Assembly (NCBI GenBank): GCA_028820845.1
Contig: JAPPII010000003.1
Location: 1-64,000 of the forward strand
Direction: 5' to 3'
Source: Candidatus Poribacteria bacterium
GTDB lineage: Bacteria > Poribacteria > WGA-4E > WGA-3G
DNA: 64,000 nt
Made by a program: the position numbers and the translations under genes. Under the pieces are notes generated by a model, which had not been told where the DNA came from, searched no databases, and worked only from the letters and a program-made list of their open reading frames with translations. This document shows positions 1 to 8,608 of the stretch, one piece after another (within the stretch, counting starts at the first letter, position 1; every line of letters begins with the position of its first letter).

Positions 1-65
1 TTTATTTCGCAGCTATATTGATCACTGCTAACAAAATGTAAACACTACGTAGTTAGAAAGCTTTC

Positions 66-1145
66 CTATTCTGGCAGTGGGATAACCGCTTCTGCTGATA
101 TTGCAAGTTGGATCGTATCACCCGGTATTTTCGCTTCGGTGCCGGGGTTGTAGTGAACGGCTTTGAGAGGAATGTCAGCAGCTACGAGTTGGTATTCTTC
201 TACTCTCCCCAAATAATTGACGGCTGTCACCTTTGCCTCTATTCTGTTCTCGGCACGATTATTGCCGTTCTGAACGCCGCCAATGACAAGTGCCTCTGGT
301 CGAATTGAACACTGCACGGGTATTCCTTGTGCGAGTTCGTGATAGATGGTTTCAGAATGGAGTGCGCCGACAGGTGTTTCGATTGTAGCAGTGCCATTCG
401 ATACGCGCTGGACTTTACCGGCAATAAAATTGGTTTCCCCGACAAAACTCGCCACAAAGGCGTTTCTTGGAAACTGATAGATTTCGCGCGGTGTCCCGAC
501 CTGAATGATCACGCCGTCCTGCATAATCGCCATCCGATCCGCCATAGAGAGGGCATCCACTTGGTCGTGCGTGACGTAGAACATCGTAATATTCGTCCGG
601 TCGTGAATCTGTTTTATTTCGTCGCGCATCTGCTGTCGGAGTGCCGCATCAAGATTGCTAATCGGTTCGTCAAGGAGTAAGACACTCGGTTCAATGACAA
701 GCGCGCGGGCAAGCGCGATGCGCTGTTGTTGTCCACCTGAAAGCGTGTTGACCGCCCGGTCGTGATAGTCCTCCATTTGCACCATCTCCAGCGCGCGCGT
801 AATTTTTTCTTGTCGTTCCGATTTTTCGAGTTTACGAAGCGTTAGTCCGTATTCAATGTTTTCGGCGACAGACATGTGGGGCCACAGCGCATAGTTCTGG
901 AAGACCATGCCTGTATTACGCTGATGGGGTGGGACGTTATTCATAACGGTATCGTCAAACCGCAATTCGCCGGTATCGGGTTTATAGAAGCCGGCGACGA
1001 TACGGAGGAAGGTTGATTTACCGCAACCCGACGGACCGAGGAGGAAGAAAAACTCGCCTTCCTCAATTTTGAGACTCACGTCGTTAACAGCGAGTGTTGT
1101 ACCGAACGCTTTTGTGACATGGGTTAATTCAACTGCAACTGCCAT
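66..1145 (-). CDS. ABC transporter ATP-binding protein (MalK/PotA/FbpC-like)
   Basis: This is the cytoplasmic ATPase of an importer, probably for sugar, polyamine or iron. It is 359 residues long, normal for the family. Walker A GPSGCGKST lies near residues 37-45, the signature LSGGQQQR at 135-142 and Walker B VLLLDEP around 155-161, followed by the switch His in FYVTHDQ. The C-terminal third, from about residue 245, has the sequence character of the TOBE/OB regulatory domain of MalK-type ATPases. No permease or binding protein is in view, so the substrate cannot be read. Partners may lie before position 1. It is the most downstream gene on this strand in the window. Confidence 0.93.
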   Translation of the reverse strand: MAVAVELTHVTKAFGTTLAVNDVSLKIEEGEFFFLLGPSGCGKSTFLRIVAGFYKPDTGELRFDDTVMNNVPPHQRNTGMVFQNYALWPHMSVAENIEYGLTLRKLEKSERQEKITRALEMVQMEDYHDRAVNTLSGGQQQRIALARALVIEPSVLLLDEPISNLDAALRQQMRDEIKQIHDRTNITMFYVTHDQVDALSMADRMAIMQDGVIIQVGTPREIYQFPRNAFVASFVGETNFIAGKVQRVSNGTATIETPVGALHSETIYHELAQGIPVQCSIRPEALVIGGVQNGNNRAENRIEAKVTAVNYLGRVEEYQLVAADIPLKAVHYNPGTEAKIPGDTIQLAISAEAVIPLPE

Positions 1146-1332
1146 ATTTTTAACTATTGAGTCTGGTCACCGCTCCAAATGTAAAGCTAAGACAAATTGT
1201 TCGCTAATCACTCACAATTTCATTACGCGGTGGTTCCATCTTAGTCAAGTGCCACTTTACACCTAAAGCAGGTTCTTGAATTAACTGAAAACCGTTGTGA
1301 AACGAAGTGGAACAACGCCTATATTTAATCAA

Positions 1333-2163
1333 TTAAAAGTCTTTCACGCATCGGAAACCGATTGTACTGCCGGATGAAAGGTGATACCATCGGTCTGCGA
1401 CTCGGAGATCCTCGGGTGCACCACCCCATCCGCCGCCTCGCAGGATACGGAAGTTCTCGTTATCGGGTGCCTGTTCTCTGCCGAAGCGCGGGTTATTCTG
1501 TGTGCTCAGGCTGTAGAATTCGTCGTTGTATTCGTCAAAGCACCATTCCCAGACATTGCCCGCCATATCGTATAGATTATAGCCGTTGGGCGGGAAGCTG
1601 CCAACCGGAGCTGTCCATTTCCATTTGTCCCTTTCACCTACGCCAGCCAAATTCGCATCTACATAAGTTATTATATCACCATTTGGGTATCGTTTGCCAA
1701 CTAGACCGCCACGTGCAGCGTATTCCCATTCCGCTTCAGTAGGCAACCGTTTGTTTGCCCACGCTGCATACGCGACTGCATCGCGCCAATTCATACGGAC
1801 AACGGGGGTATCAGGGGTATTGAAGCGCGGATTATGGGACAGTGGCGGTTGCGGATAACCTGTGCTTTCAACGAATTTCTGATAGCGATCATTCGTTACC
1901 TCATACATGTCCATGTAAAAGGCGTTGAGACTCACAGTATGCACGGGTTGCTCATCGCTATCGCCAATAGTGGAACCCATTTGAAACGTCCCTGCAGGAA
2001 TTAGGACCATTATGGCACCATCGACTTCGGAGATGATTTCTGTAAGGGGTTCAGTGGTAGGCTGAGAATCCTGCCCGCACGCAAAGCCACAGACGCTGAA
2101 GCAACAAATCAGAAATAAACCTGCTGCAGTACGCAATTTGCGGATTCTTGATACACCCGTCAT
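1333..2163 (-). CDS. SUMF1/formylglycine-generating-enzyme-like lipoprotein
   Basis: This is a 276-residue exported protein with a SUMF1 (FGE-sulfatase) domain, seen in GTFQMGS near the start, RLPTEAEWEYAARGG in the middle and RILRGGGWGG...GFRCV at the end. The N-terminus is hydrophobic and ends GFACGQ, a plausible though not textbook lipobox. The start is the ATG at 2163. It overlaps the selA stop as ATGA, so translation is probably coupled; a longer reading frame from 2202 would run inside selA. Catalytic FGE has a Cys pair in a GGS-LC-x4-C context. Here the segment after RGGGW has no such Cys, so I infer that it is not a working formylglycine generator and may be a binding or structural relative. 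Confidence 0.85.
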   Translation of the reverse strand: MTGVSRIRKLRTAAGLFLICCFSVCGFACGQDSQPTTEPLTEIISEVDGAIMVLIPAGTFQMGSTIGDSDEQPVHTVSLNAFYMDMYEVTNDRYQKFVESTGYPQPPLSHNPRFNTPDTPVVRMNWRDAVAYAAWANKRLPTEAEWEYAARGGLVGKRYPNGDIITYVDANLAGVGERDKWKWTAPVGSFPPNGYNLYDMAGNVWEWCFDEYNDEFYSLSTQNNPRFGREQAPDNENFRILRGGGWGGAPEDLRVADRWYHLSSGSTIGFRCVKDF

Positions 2164-3563
2164 AGCAGTTTTGCGACCTCTGTAGCGGTTTCGACTATCC
2201 AAGCCTGTTCTCTTTCATAGATAGTGCGGAGGTCCAGCCAAAAGCGGTCGTCCTTGATTCTGCCAATGACGGGAACTGTGGCATCTCGAAAATGTGAGGC
2301 GAGCAGTTCGGCGGAAACATCCAGCGGCTCAAGAACAAGCGCGACACTCGGTAAGGTCTCAACAGGGAGCGCGCCACTTCCAATCTGTCCGAAGGTCTCT
2401 GAAACCTGAATGCTAACTTTTTCGCCAAAGCGTTCTTGCAGTTGCGTTCTAAGTTCTGCTGCGACAGCGTGAAGCACCTCTACAGCGCGCGTATAGCGGT
2501 TAAGCATCGGGAACTGTTCTGTTATGGTTTCTCCACCAATGAGATAGCGTTGCAAGGTGGCTGACAAACCGGCGATGATGAGTTTATCTACCCGTAGCGC
2601 ACGCATCATCGGGTTCTTACGCATCTTTTCGATCCATTCCGACTTACCGACGATGATCCCTGCCTGCGGGCCGCCGAGTAGTTTGTCGCCGCTAAAAGTG
2701 ACGACATCAACGCCGCTGGCGATGCGTTCTCCGACGAGTGGCTCGTGCGGAAGACCATAAACCGTCATGTCAATGAGTGCACCACTTCCGAGATCCTCCA
2801 TTGTCGGGATGCCGTGCTGTGCGCCGAGTTCCGTTAATGCTTCCATCGTCGGCGTTGAAGTGAAGCCGAGGATTTTATAGTTGCTCGGATGCACCTTGAG
2901 CAACAATCCCGTATTTTCAGTGATAGCCTCGGCGTAATCTCGGAGATGCGTGCGGTTCGTCGTGCCGACTTCGCGAAGGACTGCCCCGCTTGCTGCCATC
3001 ACGTCAGGCACGCGGAATGCGCCACCGATCTCAATCAACTCTCCGCGTGAAACGATGACCTCCTTGCCGCGCGCCATTGTCTGGAGTGCAAGCAGGACTG
3101 CGGCGGCGTTGTTATTCACAACCGTGGATGCCTCACAACCAGTCAATTGTTGCAGGAGTGGCTCAGTGATTCTATCGCGATGTCCCCTTTCGCCTGTTGC
3201 GAGATCGTATTCAAGGTTAACGTAGTTTTGCGCCGCTTGTTGAATCGCTTCACAGGCAGCCGTGCTTAGCAACGATCTGCCTAAGTTGGTATGTGTAACC
3301 GTGCCGGTTGCATTGACCACAGGACGCATGCGTGCCCCAATCTTTTCCACGATTTTCTGGCGCGTCTGTTCGGCATATTCGGTATGTTCTGGGAGTTGTT
3401 CGAGATCCCCACTTAGAATACTGCTTCGGACATCCGCGACGACGGCGCGGAGTGCCCCTGTCACGAGCGGGCGGGCGTAAGTGTCCTGCAAGTCGAGCAT
3501 CTCCTGTGTGTTTAGGAGATTTTCGATGGCGGGCAATTGCCGGAGGAGGGTTTTATCTATCAT
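2160..3563 (-). CDS. selA: L-seryl-tRNA(Sec) selenium transferase
   Basis: SelA is a pyridoxal-phosphate enzyme that converts seryl-tRNA(Sec) to selenocysteinyl-tRNA(Sec) using selenophosphate. The 467-residue length is usual. The N-terminus has the typical RQLPAIENLL. The PVVNATGTVTHTNLGRSLL stretch is near residues 81-99, and the PLP-binding lysine is in SGDKLLGGPQ (about K294). The gene is followed directly by the SUMF1 lipoprotein through an ATGA overlap. No selB, selD or tRNA-Sec gene is visible in the window. A UGA-containing selenoprotein is present at 50968-51720, so selenocysteine is evidently used in this genome. Confidence 0.96.
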   Translation of the reverse strand: MIDKTLLRQLPAIENLLNTQEMLDLQDTYARPLVTGALRAVVADVRSSILSGDLEQLPEHTEYAEQTRQKIVEKIGARMRPVVNATGTVTHTNLGRSLLSTAACEAIQQAAQNYVNLEYDLATGERGHRDRITEPLLQQLTGCEASTVVNNNAAAVLLALQTMARGKEVIVSRGELIEIGGAFRVPDVMAASGAVLREVGTTNRTHLRDYAEAITENTGLLLKVHPSNYKILGFTSTPTMEALTELGAQHGIPTMEDLGSGALIDMTVYGLPHEPLVGERIASGVDVVTFSGDKLLGGPQAGIIVGKSEWIEKMRKNPMMRALRVDKLIIAGLSATLQRYLIGGETITEQFPMLNRYTRAVEVLHAVAAELRTQLQERFGEKVSIQVSETFGQIGSGALPVETLPSVALVLEPLDVSAELLASHFRDATVPVIGRIKDDRFWLDLRTIYEREQAWIVETATEVAKLL

Positions 3564-3608
3564 ATTCCTCTTGACATTCTAAACGGACGGTGTAAAGCGT
3601 TAGTGAGT

Positions 3609-3815
3609 TCAAAGTTTGCCTTCTTTTTTTAACTCGGCTTGAATCTCACGATAGTCCCGAAAGTGGGTCTCGCCTTTTGCTGCAGTGTCCATGTCTAAAA
3701 TGTCTTCTAAATCTTCAAGGTGCTGCATGAGAAGGCGATACTCCCGCATTGACAGGACGGCGGCGGTTCTTTCACCTTTATGGTTGACAAGATATTGCGG
3801 GTTGATATTAAGCAT
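3609..3815 (-). CDS. Phd/YefM-like antitoxin, no toxin partner seen
   Basis: This is a 68-residue protein. Its first half, MLNINPQYLVNHKGERTAAV with LSMREYRLLMQHLEDL after it, matches the fold and spacing of prevent-host-death family antitoxins (short beta strands, then a helix). The acidic C-terminal part would be the toxin-binding tail. The start is the ATG at 3815, preceded by AGGAG seven bases away. A near-consensus promoter lies at 3861-3889. No RelE- or VapC-type toxin gene follows within 45 bases before selA, and none precedes it, so it is either a solitary antitoxin or a relic of a toxin-antitoxin pair. Confidence 0.7.
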   Translation of the reverse strand: MLNINPQYLVNHKGERTAAVLSMREYRLLMQHLEDLEDILDMDTAAKGETHFRDYREIQAELKKEGKL

Positions 3816-3860
3816 AAATGTTCTCCTGTCCAAGTCTTAGGTCTTTGGATTCCCTCTGTT

Positions 3861-3889
3861 AGTATAGCATATTGTCGGAACGTTGTCAA
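3861..3889 (-). promoter_or_regulatory. Sigma-70-type promoter for the antitoxin gene
   Basis: On the minus strand it reads TTGACA, a 17-base spacer, then TATACT, with the gene start about 46 bases downstream. The same 30-base block, with two differences, recurs at 10661-10690 before the methyltransferase gene. Confidence 0.75.
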
Positions 3890-3985
3890 AGGGATTTCAG
3901 AGAACATCGTTTTCAAAGTTGAAGGTCCCAAATAATTTGGCTGCTGCCATTTTTTATGTTATTCTTAATGATGTTAAAAATAAGT

Positions 3986-4014
3986 TTGACATCTACTGTT
4001 TTTTTTAATATTAC
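3986..4014 (+). promoter_or_regulatory. Sigma-70-type promoter
   Basis: TTGACA at 3986-3991, a 17-base spacer, and TATTAC at 4009-4014. It drives the hypothetical gene at 4083. The surrounding sequence (GTTGAAAATAA / GTTAAAAATAA followed by TTTGA-ATCTACT) is repeated before the next gene at 4547-4590. Confidence 0.6.
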
Positions 4015-4082
4015 TGACATCCTTGGGAAACATAAGAGGCTTCGCGAGCATAGCGTCAACACACAAAGCAAGGAGGAAGACC

Positions 4083-4529
4083 GTGACAGGTGGAGAATTA
4101 TCGCGTGATTTGTTTTCTCTTGAAGAACAGATTACCGCACAGATGTACGTTTGGGTAGAGTCCATCGGTATAGATTCGGAAGTCTTCGCGGAGGCATATT
4201 GTGACGATACCACAGAAGATATAATGACCTCGGAGCAACACGATATCTATACGGGTTTCGCATATACCATAGTAAGTCTAACCCACGATGCTGTTGATTT
4301 AGGCGGCCTTGAACGCATGAATGAACAGGTGAGTATTTTTGATATAGACACCTTGCATGAAGGCTTATTGTTTTTACAAGCACAAGTGCCTGCAGACATT
4401 ATTGAGGATATCGTTGCAAAGTTCAACCAGTTATTACGTTGGTATTCATTTCCATTTGGGGGGTTAGAGGCAGTCTTGACAGAAGCTGAAAAGGTTAGAC
4501 AAGAAGCGATGCGGTCGTGGTTAGGCTAA
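4083..4529 (+). CDS. Hypothetical acidic protein
   Basis: I do not recognise this 148-residue protein. The start is the GTG at 4083, because AGGAGG lies six bases upstream; an in-frame ATG at 4023 has no ribosome site and would place the start inside the promoter spacing. The protein is acidic and mostly helical, with no signal peptide or membrane segment. A DDTTEDIMTSEQHD stretch and an aromatic RWYSFPFGGLE segment near the C-terminus are its most distinctive parts. It shares a duplicated promoter with the 589-residue gene after it, so the two may be co-regulated. Confidence 0.7.
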   Translation: MTGGELSRDLFSLEEQITAQMYVWVESIGIDSEVFAEAYCDDTTEDIMTSEQHDIYTGFAYTIVSLTHDAVDLGGLERMNEQVSIFDIDTLHEGLLFLQAQVPADIIEDIVAKFNQLLRWYSFPFGGLEAVLTEAEKVRQEAMRSWLG

Positions 4530-4558
4530 CGCGATTGTTAATAGTGTTGAAAATAAAT

Positions 4559-4587
4559 TTGATATCTACTCTGTTTTGTGTTATACT
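4559..4587 (+). promoter_or_regulatory. Strong sigma-70-type promoter before the 589-residue gene
   Basis: TTGATA at 4559-4564, 17 bases, then TATACT at 4582-4587. Transcription would begin near 4594 and leave a leader of about 155 bases before the start at 4753. The leader contains short self-complementary runs (for example AGATG...GCATCT at 4621-4637), but I recognise no riboswitch class. Confidence 0.7.
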
Positions 4588-4752
4588 TAGAATAGTAATG
4601 TAAAATCTGACCTCGTCGCTTAGATGTTTTATGCATCTCTTCCGGTCCTCGGCTTTTCTTGAGTCGGAGAATCCTACGGGTTGGTAGTTCGAATGTATCG
4701 GATTTTTCATAGGATATAGCTTTGTTTCCTTTTAGGAAAAAAGGAGCCTTTT

Positions 4753-6522
4753 ATGTGCAAAGCCGAAAATGGTCTCTCAGGACCTGTTTTCCCATTAGAT
4801 GATTCTTCTGAGGAAGAAATATCAGTTATAAAGCAACATCTTCAGAATGCTGGTTTTTCGCGGATTGACCAGAAGTGGCTTGTTGACGTTTTTAAACGTC
4901 CAGACTGCTTTGGAGATCCAAACGAAGTCTCTGAATTCAGAGACGGTTTTATGGATCTCTTTGAACAACTGTTCCCGAAGATCGTAGAAAAGTTAACCGA
5001 AGTAGTTCAAACTGAGAAAGACTGTCAAACCCGTTTAGCACTCCTCTTTAGTTGTATGCTTAACCTTGGAACTATAGGGTATTATCCGACGTGGTTTCTA
5101 CCTAATACTAAACTCAAGGAGTCAGATGGATTGTCAGATAGTCCTGAATGGGCTACAGAGTTTCAGAAGCATGCACGGTTCTGTCCTCAAAGTTTGAATT
5201 TGGATCAACTGACAAAATTCTCGGCTTTTGAGAAGTTATTGCCATTCCTTTTGACAAAAGAAGTGCCTCTATCTCAGTTAGTCAATTTGGATCGATTAGA
5301 TCCGATCCCACGAAGAAATTGGTCCAGCAATGATCGTCTTGATTCAGAGGAATTGGAATTTTGGCTCGTCTGGCGGTTTGGCGATAATGAAAAACGCTCT
5401 GACAAGGTGAAGTTAGGGACATTACTTGCAGATTTTTCCAGTTTTCCAGATGATGTTCTCGGCGACAAAATACTTGGACTCCTGAACACCATCGACAACG
5501 CTATGATGAGGTTACCTCCGGAGAAACGTTTAGACCCGTTGAATGATGGATGGGAAGTTGTGGCACGTGAGTTAATTCCGTTTCTGGAATTTCTTACCGA
5601 AAAACAGCCCGAATTGAGTAATGAACGTTCCTCTCTGCTTAAAGCGTGGTGGAGGCTCTCTCAGTTAATTTATGGTTGGAGTAACGGCGGTCTGGAATCC
5701 GAACTCTCTGGTGAATTACGAAATCGGCTTGTTGAGAGTGCATCGCGACATATCGGTATCTTGCGGTCTGTGCTCAGGGATACGCCTGAAGTCTTTGAAA
5801 GTGAGGATTCTCCAGGGTCACCTGTTTCCGATTTTTATCAGAAAGCTTTTTATGCGTTATTGGTTTTTGCGGAACCGTGGAAACGTTTGAAACCGTTATT
5901 ATTGGCTTTCACGGAGATGAACGCGCAAGCGGTTGCATCTCATCTCAGTTTTTGGAATGAATCTGGACAGGAGGATCCGCCTTATCCCTACAGTCAAATC
6001 CCGTTATGGATTGGGATGTCAATGTATCCGCAACACCTACAGAATGAATTACAAAAGGATCCGCACTTACAGAACTTACGTGAGGAGTTCGCAAAGTTTT
6101 GTCTTGAGCGACTCAGAACGAAGGAAAAGAATAAAAATTCAGGTTATGCCAATGCGGATTTCATAGAACCGCGCCCGGCATGGCGACTGTGTTACGTTCA
6201 AGCGTTGGCAGCACTGCGGGTTAATCCCGGCGGCAGAGCGCATCGGACGCTGTTTTGGTTACTGAACAACGATCCGGACGAAACGGTTAAAGAACTCGCC
6301 AAACGGGCACACAAACAGATTCGACACTTAGATAGGCGTAAACCGAATTTAGACGAAGGCGCATCACCACGCCGACCGTTATTTGAGGCGTTCTGGTGGC
6401 TACGTCAAGCACATTTAATGACGCTCGATGTAGAGATTGATCGGGCTGGCGCGATGCGGACGCGCCGAAAAGAGTTACACCGGACGCGGGAGAAAGATGA
6501 TCGTTATGAGTGGAAAAGGTAA
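4753..6522 (+). CDS. Hypothetical 589-residue helical protein
   Basis: I do not recognise this protein. AAGGAG lies seven bases before the ATG. There is no signal peptide, no membrane segment and no catalytic motif I can name. It appears almost wholly helical, with short repeated helix pairs (for example around WLLNNDPDETVKELAKRAHK near residue 500) that recall HEAT/ARM-type scaffolds. The last 50 residues are very basic (RTRRKELHRTREKDDRYEWKR region), which would suit nucleic-acid or ribosome contact. It has its own promoter and a long leader. The neighbours (small basic peptide, radical SAM enzyme, restriction system) suggest an accessory island. Function unknown. Confidence 0.8.
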   Translation: MCKAENGLSGPVFPLDDSSEEEISVIKQHLQNAGFSRIDQKWLVDVFKRPDCFGDPNEVSEFRDGFMDLFEQLFPKIVEKLTEVVQTEKDCQTRLALLFSCMLNLGTIGYYPTWFLPNTKLKESDGLSDSPEWATEFQKHARFCPQSLNLDQLTKFSAFEKLLPFLLTKEVPLSQLVNLDRLDPIPRRNWSSNDRLDSEELEFWLVWRFGDNEKRSDKVKLGTLLADFSSFPDDVLGDKILGLLNTIDNAMMRLPPEKRLDPLNDGWEVVARELIPFLEFLTEKQPELSNERSSLLKAWWRLSQLIYGWSNGGLESELSGELRNRLVESASRHIGILRSVLRDTPEVFESEDSPGSPVSDFYQKAFYALLVFAEPWKRLKPLLLAFTEMNAQAVASHLSFWNESGQEDPPYPYSQIPLWIGMSMYPQHLQNELQKDPHLQNLREEFAKFCLERLRTKEKNKNSGYANADFIEPRPAWRLCYVQALAALRVNPGGRAHRTLFWLLNNDPDETVKELAKRAHKQIRHLDRRKPNLDEGASPRRPLFEAFWWLRQAHLMTLDVEIDRAGAMRTRRKELHRTREKDDRYEWKR

Positions 6523-6612
6523 TTTTCCCATGAAAAGGTGGAAAAATATAACATTAAATTTTTTTTACTATCCTTTTTATGTGAGTGGACTCTATATATG
6601 CAACGGATAGAA

Positions 6613-6646
6613 CATTACTGCAAACAAATGTTTGTGTGAAGTAATG
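6613..6646 (+). promoter_or_regulatory. Nested hairpin just before a perfect Shine-Dalgarno
   Basis: Outer arms CATTACT (6613-6619) and AGTAATG (6640-6646) enclose inner arms ACAAA/TTTGT (6624-6635). It ends 15 bases before AGGAGGTGA at 6661. The placement suits control of the small peptide gene. This is inference only. Confidence 0.4.
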
Positions 6647-6674
6647 AATTTTGATAAGAAAGGAGGTGAGAAAG

Positions 6675-6839
6675 ATGGCGAAATCAAGTAGCAGCCGCGG
6701 AGGCGGTAAGAGCGGAGCTGGTAAAGGCAGCAACCAAGGAGTCGGTAAAGGTAAGGGCTCTGGTGGCTGGCCAAGCAAAACTGGAAAACCTTCTGGTGGC
6801 GGAAGAAACAATGCTCCATCTAAAGGAAAAGGGAAATAA
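6675..6839 (+). CDS. Small Gly/Lys/Ser-rich basic peptide
   Basis: A 54-residue peptide beginning MAKSSSSRGGGKSGAGKGSN. It has about 18 Gly, 10 Lys, 10 Ser, one Trp, and no Cys, Asp or Glu, so it would be disordered and strongly positive. The ATG at 6675 is chosen because AGGAGGTGA, a nearly full complement of the 16S rRNA tail, sits five bases upstream. This implies very high expression. It has no signal peptide. It lies between the 589-residue gene and a radical SAM gene. It could be a nucleic-acid or ribosome-associated peptide, a stress peptide of the KGG type, or a precursor for modification. I cannot choose between these. Confidence 0.65.
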   Translation: MAKSSSSRGGGKSGAGKGSNQGVGKGKGSGGWPSKTGKPSGGGRNNAPSKGKGK

Positions 6840-7168
6840 TTGCTGATAACGGTTGATCAATGCTATGTGTTTTTATGATGTAAACCTTTCTGTCAATCAT
6901 TTCGTTTTATCAGTTAGGATATCATACTTTGTGGATTAATATTCACGCTCTTGACCACTCTAATGATTAATAGGTAGGGTTGATTGTGGTATCTCTTTCA
7001 CTATCAACCTTTACCTCCACATTTTGTTATAGTAGTTAATCCAGCACTTTGGGGATTGTAATGCCTCACTCTTGATTCCATTTGGAATCGTGCGATGACG
7101 AATCTGTTCACGACTTTAGCAGGGATAATTGACATTATCCTTGTGAACTCACATAAGAGGAGATTTAG
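6840..7168 (+). other. 329-base gap with two structured elements, no gene
   Basis: I see no coding region here. Two dyads stand out. One is at 6978-7009 with arms GGTTGAT / ATCAACC continued inward by GTG/CAC across a T-T mismatch. The other is a 16-base palindrome at 7074-7089 (GATTCCA-TT-TGGAATC), about 80 bases before the radical SAM start. They could be an attenuator and an operator, respectively. Confidence 0.5.
7074..7089. promoter_or_regulatory. Operator-like palindrome upstream of the radical SAM gene
   Basis: GATTCCA-TT-TGGAATC, a perfect 7-base dyad with a two-base centre. The length and position fit a dimeric repressor site; no regulator gene is adjacent. Confidence 0.35.
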
Positions 7169-8521
7169 ATGAAATCGCGTTCTATCGGCAGGCCCGTTGA
7201 AACTTATTTGGGAAATCACTCTAATCTGTTGTTTATTTCTTTGGATTGGACCCGGCCTAAAGACCTGAGGACCCCGCTTTCTTCAGCTTCAATAGAAGCA
7301 TACTTCAGGAAAAATCAGAAAGGACATGTGGATGCAGAATTCAAAGACTTCAATTTGAATTCTCCAGACTTTGATGTCCGTGACGTGCAAAAGATCATAG
7401 GTGAACATCGTCCAAAATTTCTTGCACTTGGCGCGTATATCTGGAATGAGAAATACGTACCAGATGTAGTGGCTTGGACTAAGACTCATTATCCCGAAAC
7501 GATAATTATTTTGGGAGGCCCCCAAGTCACCTATGGCAATCATCACTTGGCAACTGAATATCCGGGCGTTGATTATTTCGTGAGAGGAGAGGGCGAGCTA
7601 CCCTTCACAGAATTGATTAATACGCTCGGACGCGGTGATACGCCGGACCTCGGTCTGTTAGACCAGTATGCGATTTACACACCAGAATTGCTCAAACAAG
7701 GTAAGTGTAATCGCATTTTTACCACCCAATTAGATAAACTACTGTCCCCATATTTGAGTGGGACCCTCCCCGTAGAGCAAAATCAAGAATTTGTTCGCTG
7801 GGAAACGTTGCGCCGGTGTCCATACCGATGTTCTTTCTGCCAATTCCGTTTGGAAGGTCATAAAGTGGCCGAAATCAATCATGAAAGGCTCTTTCGAGAA
7901 CTTGAGTATTTCAAGGAGAAAAATGTCCGAGAAATCAACGTCCTTGACCCGATATTCAACCTCAAGCCTAAGCATTACTTAGAAATCTGCAAGAAGATAG
8001 AGACGTTGGGAATGCAGAATCGATTTTATTTTCAGTGCCGCTTGGAGCTTCTCTGTCGGCGAAATGGCGTGGAATTCTTGAAATTTTGTCAAAATCACAA
8101 TATCTGGCTTGAATTTGGGGTCCAAACTTTTCGAGAAGAAGAGTCTGAAGCGATTGAACGCGGCAATAAATATGATAAAATCTATAGGGCATTCGAGATT
8201 TTGCACGAATTCAATGTCCCATTCGACCTGCATCTTATTTTCGGATTGCCGTTTCAGTCGTTTGATGACTTTCTGTGGAGTTACGACAGGGCTAAAAAAG
8301 CATGTCCAAGTGGACTCTATGTTTTTCCTCTCAATGTCCTTAAAGGCACAAACCTTTACGAGAAACGTGAGGAATGGGAGTACGAATTCGATCCTGCGGA
8401 CAATAATATTTTCCTCAAAAGCAAGTGGATGCTTAAAGAGGAAGTTGAACGTTTAAAGGAGTTTTCAAAAGATGTGAACCGGTGCTCAAAGTCCGAACGA
8501 GAGAGTGAGGGTTTGATTTAA
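7169..8521 (+). CDS. B12-binding-type radical SAM protein
   Basis: 450 residues. The first about 165 residues resemble a cobalamin-binding (Rossmann-like) domain, with KFLALGAYIWN, IIILGGPQVTYG and YFVRGEGELPF in the usual order, though without the DxHxxG base-off motif. The radical SAM cluster motif is RRCPYRCSFC (CxxxCxxC, about residues 216-223), followed by TIM-barrel segments to LHLIFGLPFQSFDDF. A class B-like enzyme that methylates or rearranges a substrate is the family expectation. The substrate is not evident. AGAGGAG precedes the ATG. The nearest upstream gene is the small Gly/Lys peptide; downstream lies a terminator-like structure. Confidence 0.88.
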   Translation: MKSRSIGRPVETYLGNHSNLLFISLDWTRPKDLRTPLSSASIEAYFRKNQKGHVDAEFKDFNLNSPDFDVRDVQKIIGEHRPKFLALGAYIWNEKYVPDVVAWTKTHYPETIIILGGPQVTYGNHHLATEYPGVDYFVRGEGELPFTELINTLGRGDTPDLGLLDQYAIYTPELLKQGKCNRIFTTQLDKLLSPYLSGTLPVEQNQEFVRWETLRRCPYRCSFCQFRLEGHKVAEINHERLFRELEYFKEKNVREINVLDPIFNLKPKHYLEICKKIETLGMQNRFYFQCRLELLCRRNGVEFLKFCQNHNIWLEFGVQTFREEESEAIERGNKYDKIYRAFEILHEFNVPFDLHLIFGLPFQSFDDFLWSYDRAKKACPSGLYVFPLNVLKGTNLYEKREEWEYEFDPADNNIFLKSKWMLKEEVERLKEFSKDVNRCSKSERESEGLI

Positions 8522-8534
8522 TTTCCCAATTTGC

Positions 8535-8608
8535 GTGGACAGCTAAACCAAGACTTGGGCGATTATCAAAATTTATCTGACTAATGAGAGGGCTGTCCAC
8601 AAACTTTT
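8535..8608 (+). terminator. Terminator-like long-arm structure after the radical SAM gene
   Basis: GTGGACAGC (8535-8543) pairs with GCTGTCCAC (8592-8600). A small CCAAG/CTTGG hairpin sits inside, and a run of six T follows at 8605. The loop is long (48 bases), so termination is plausible but not certain. Confidence 0.4.

Noticed and set aside
2164-2202. N-terminal extension of the SUMF1 lipoprotein to 2202
   Set aside because: It would lie inside selA. The ATGA overlap at 2160-2163 and the signal peptide position favour the ATG at 2163.
4680-4705. tRNA-like T-loop text (GGTAGTTCGAATGTATC) in the leader of the 589-residue gene
   Set aside because: No acceptor stem, anticodon arm or CCA context. 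It is part of an untranslated leader.
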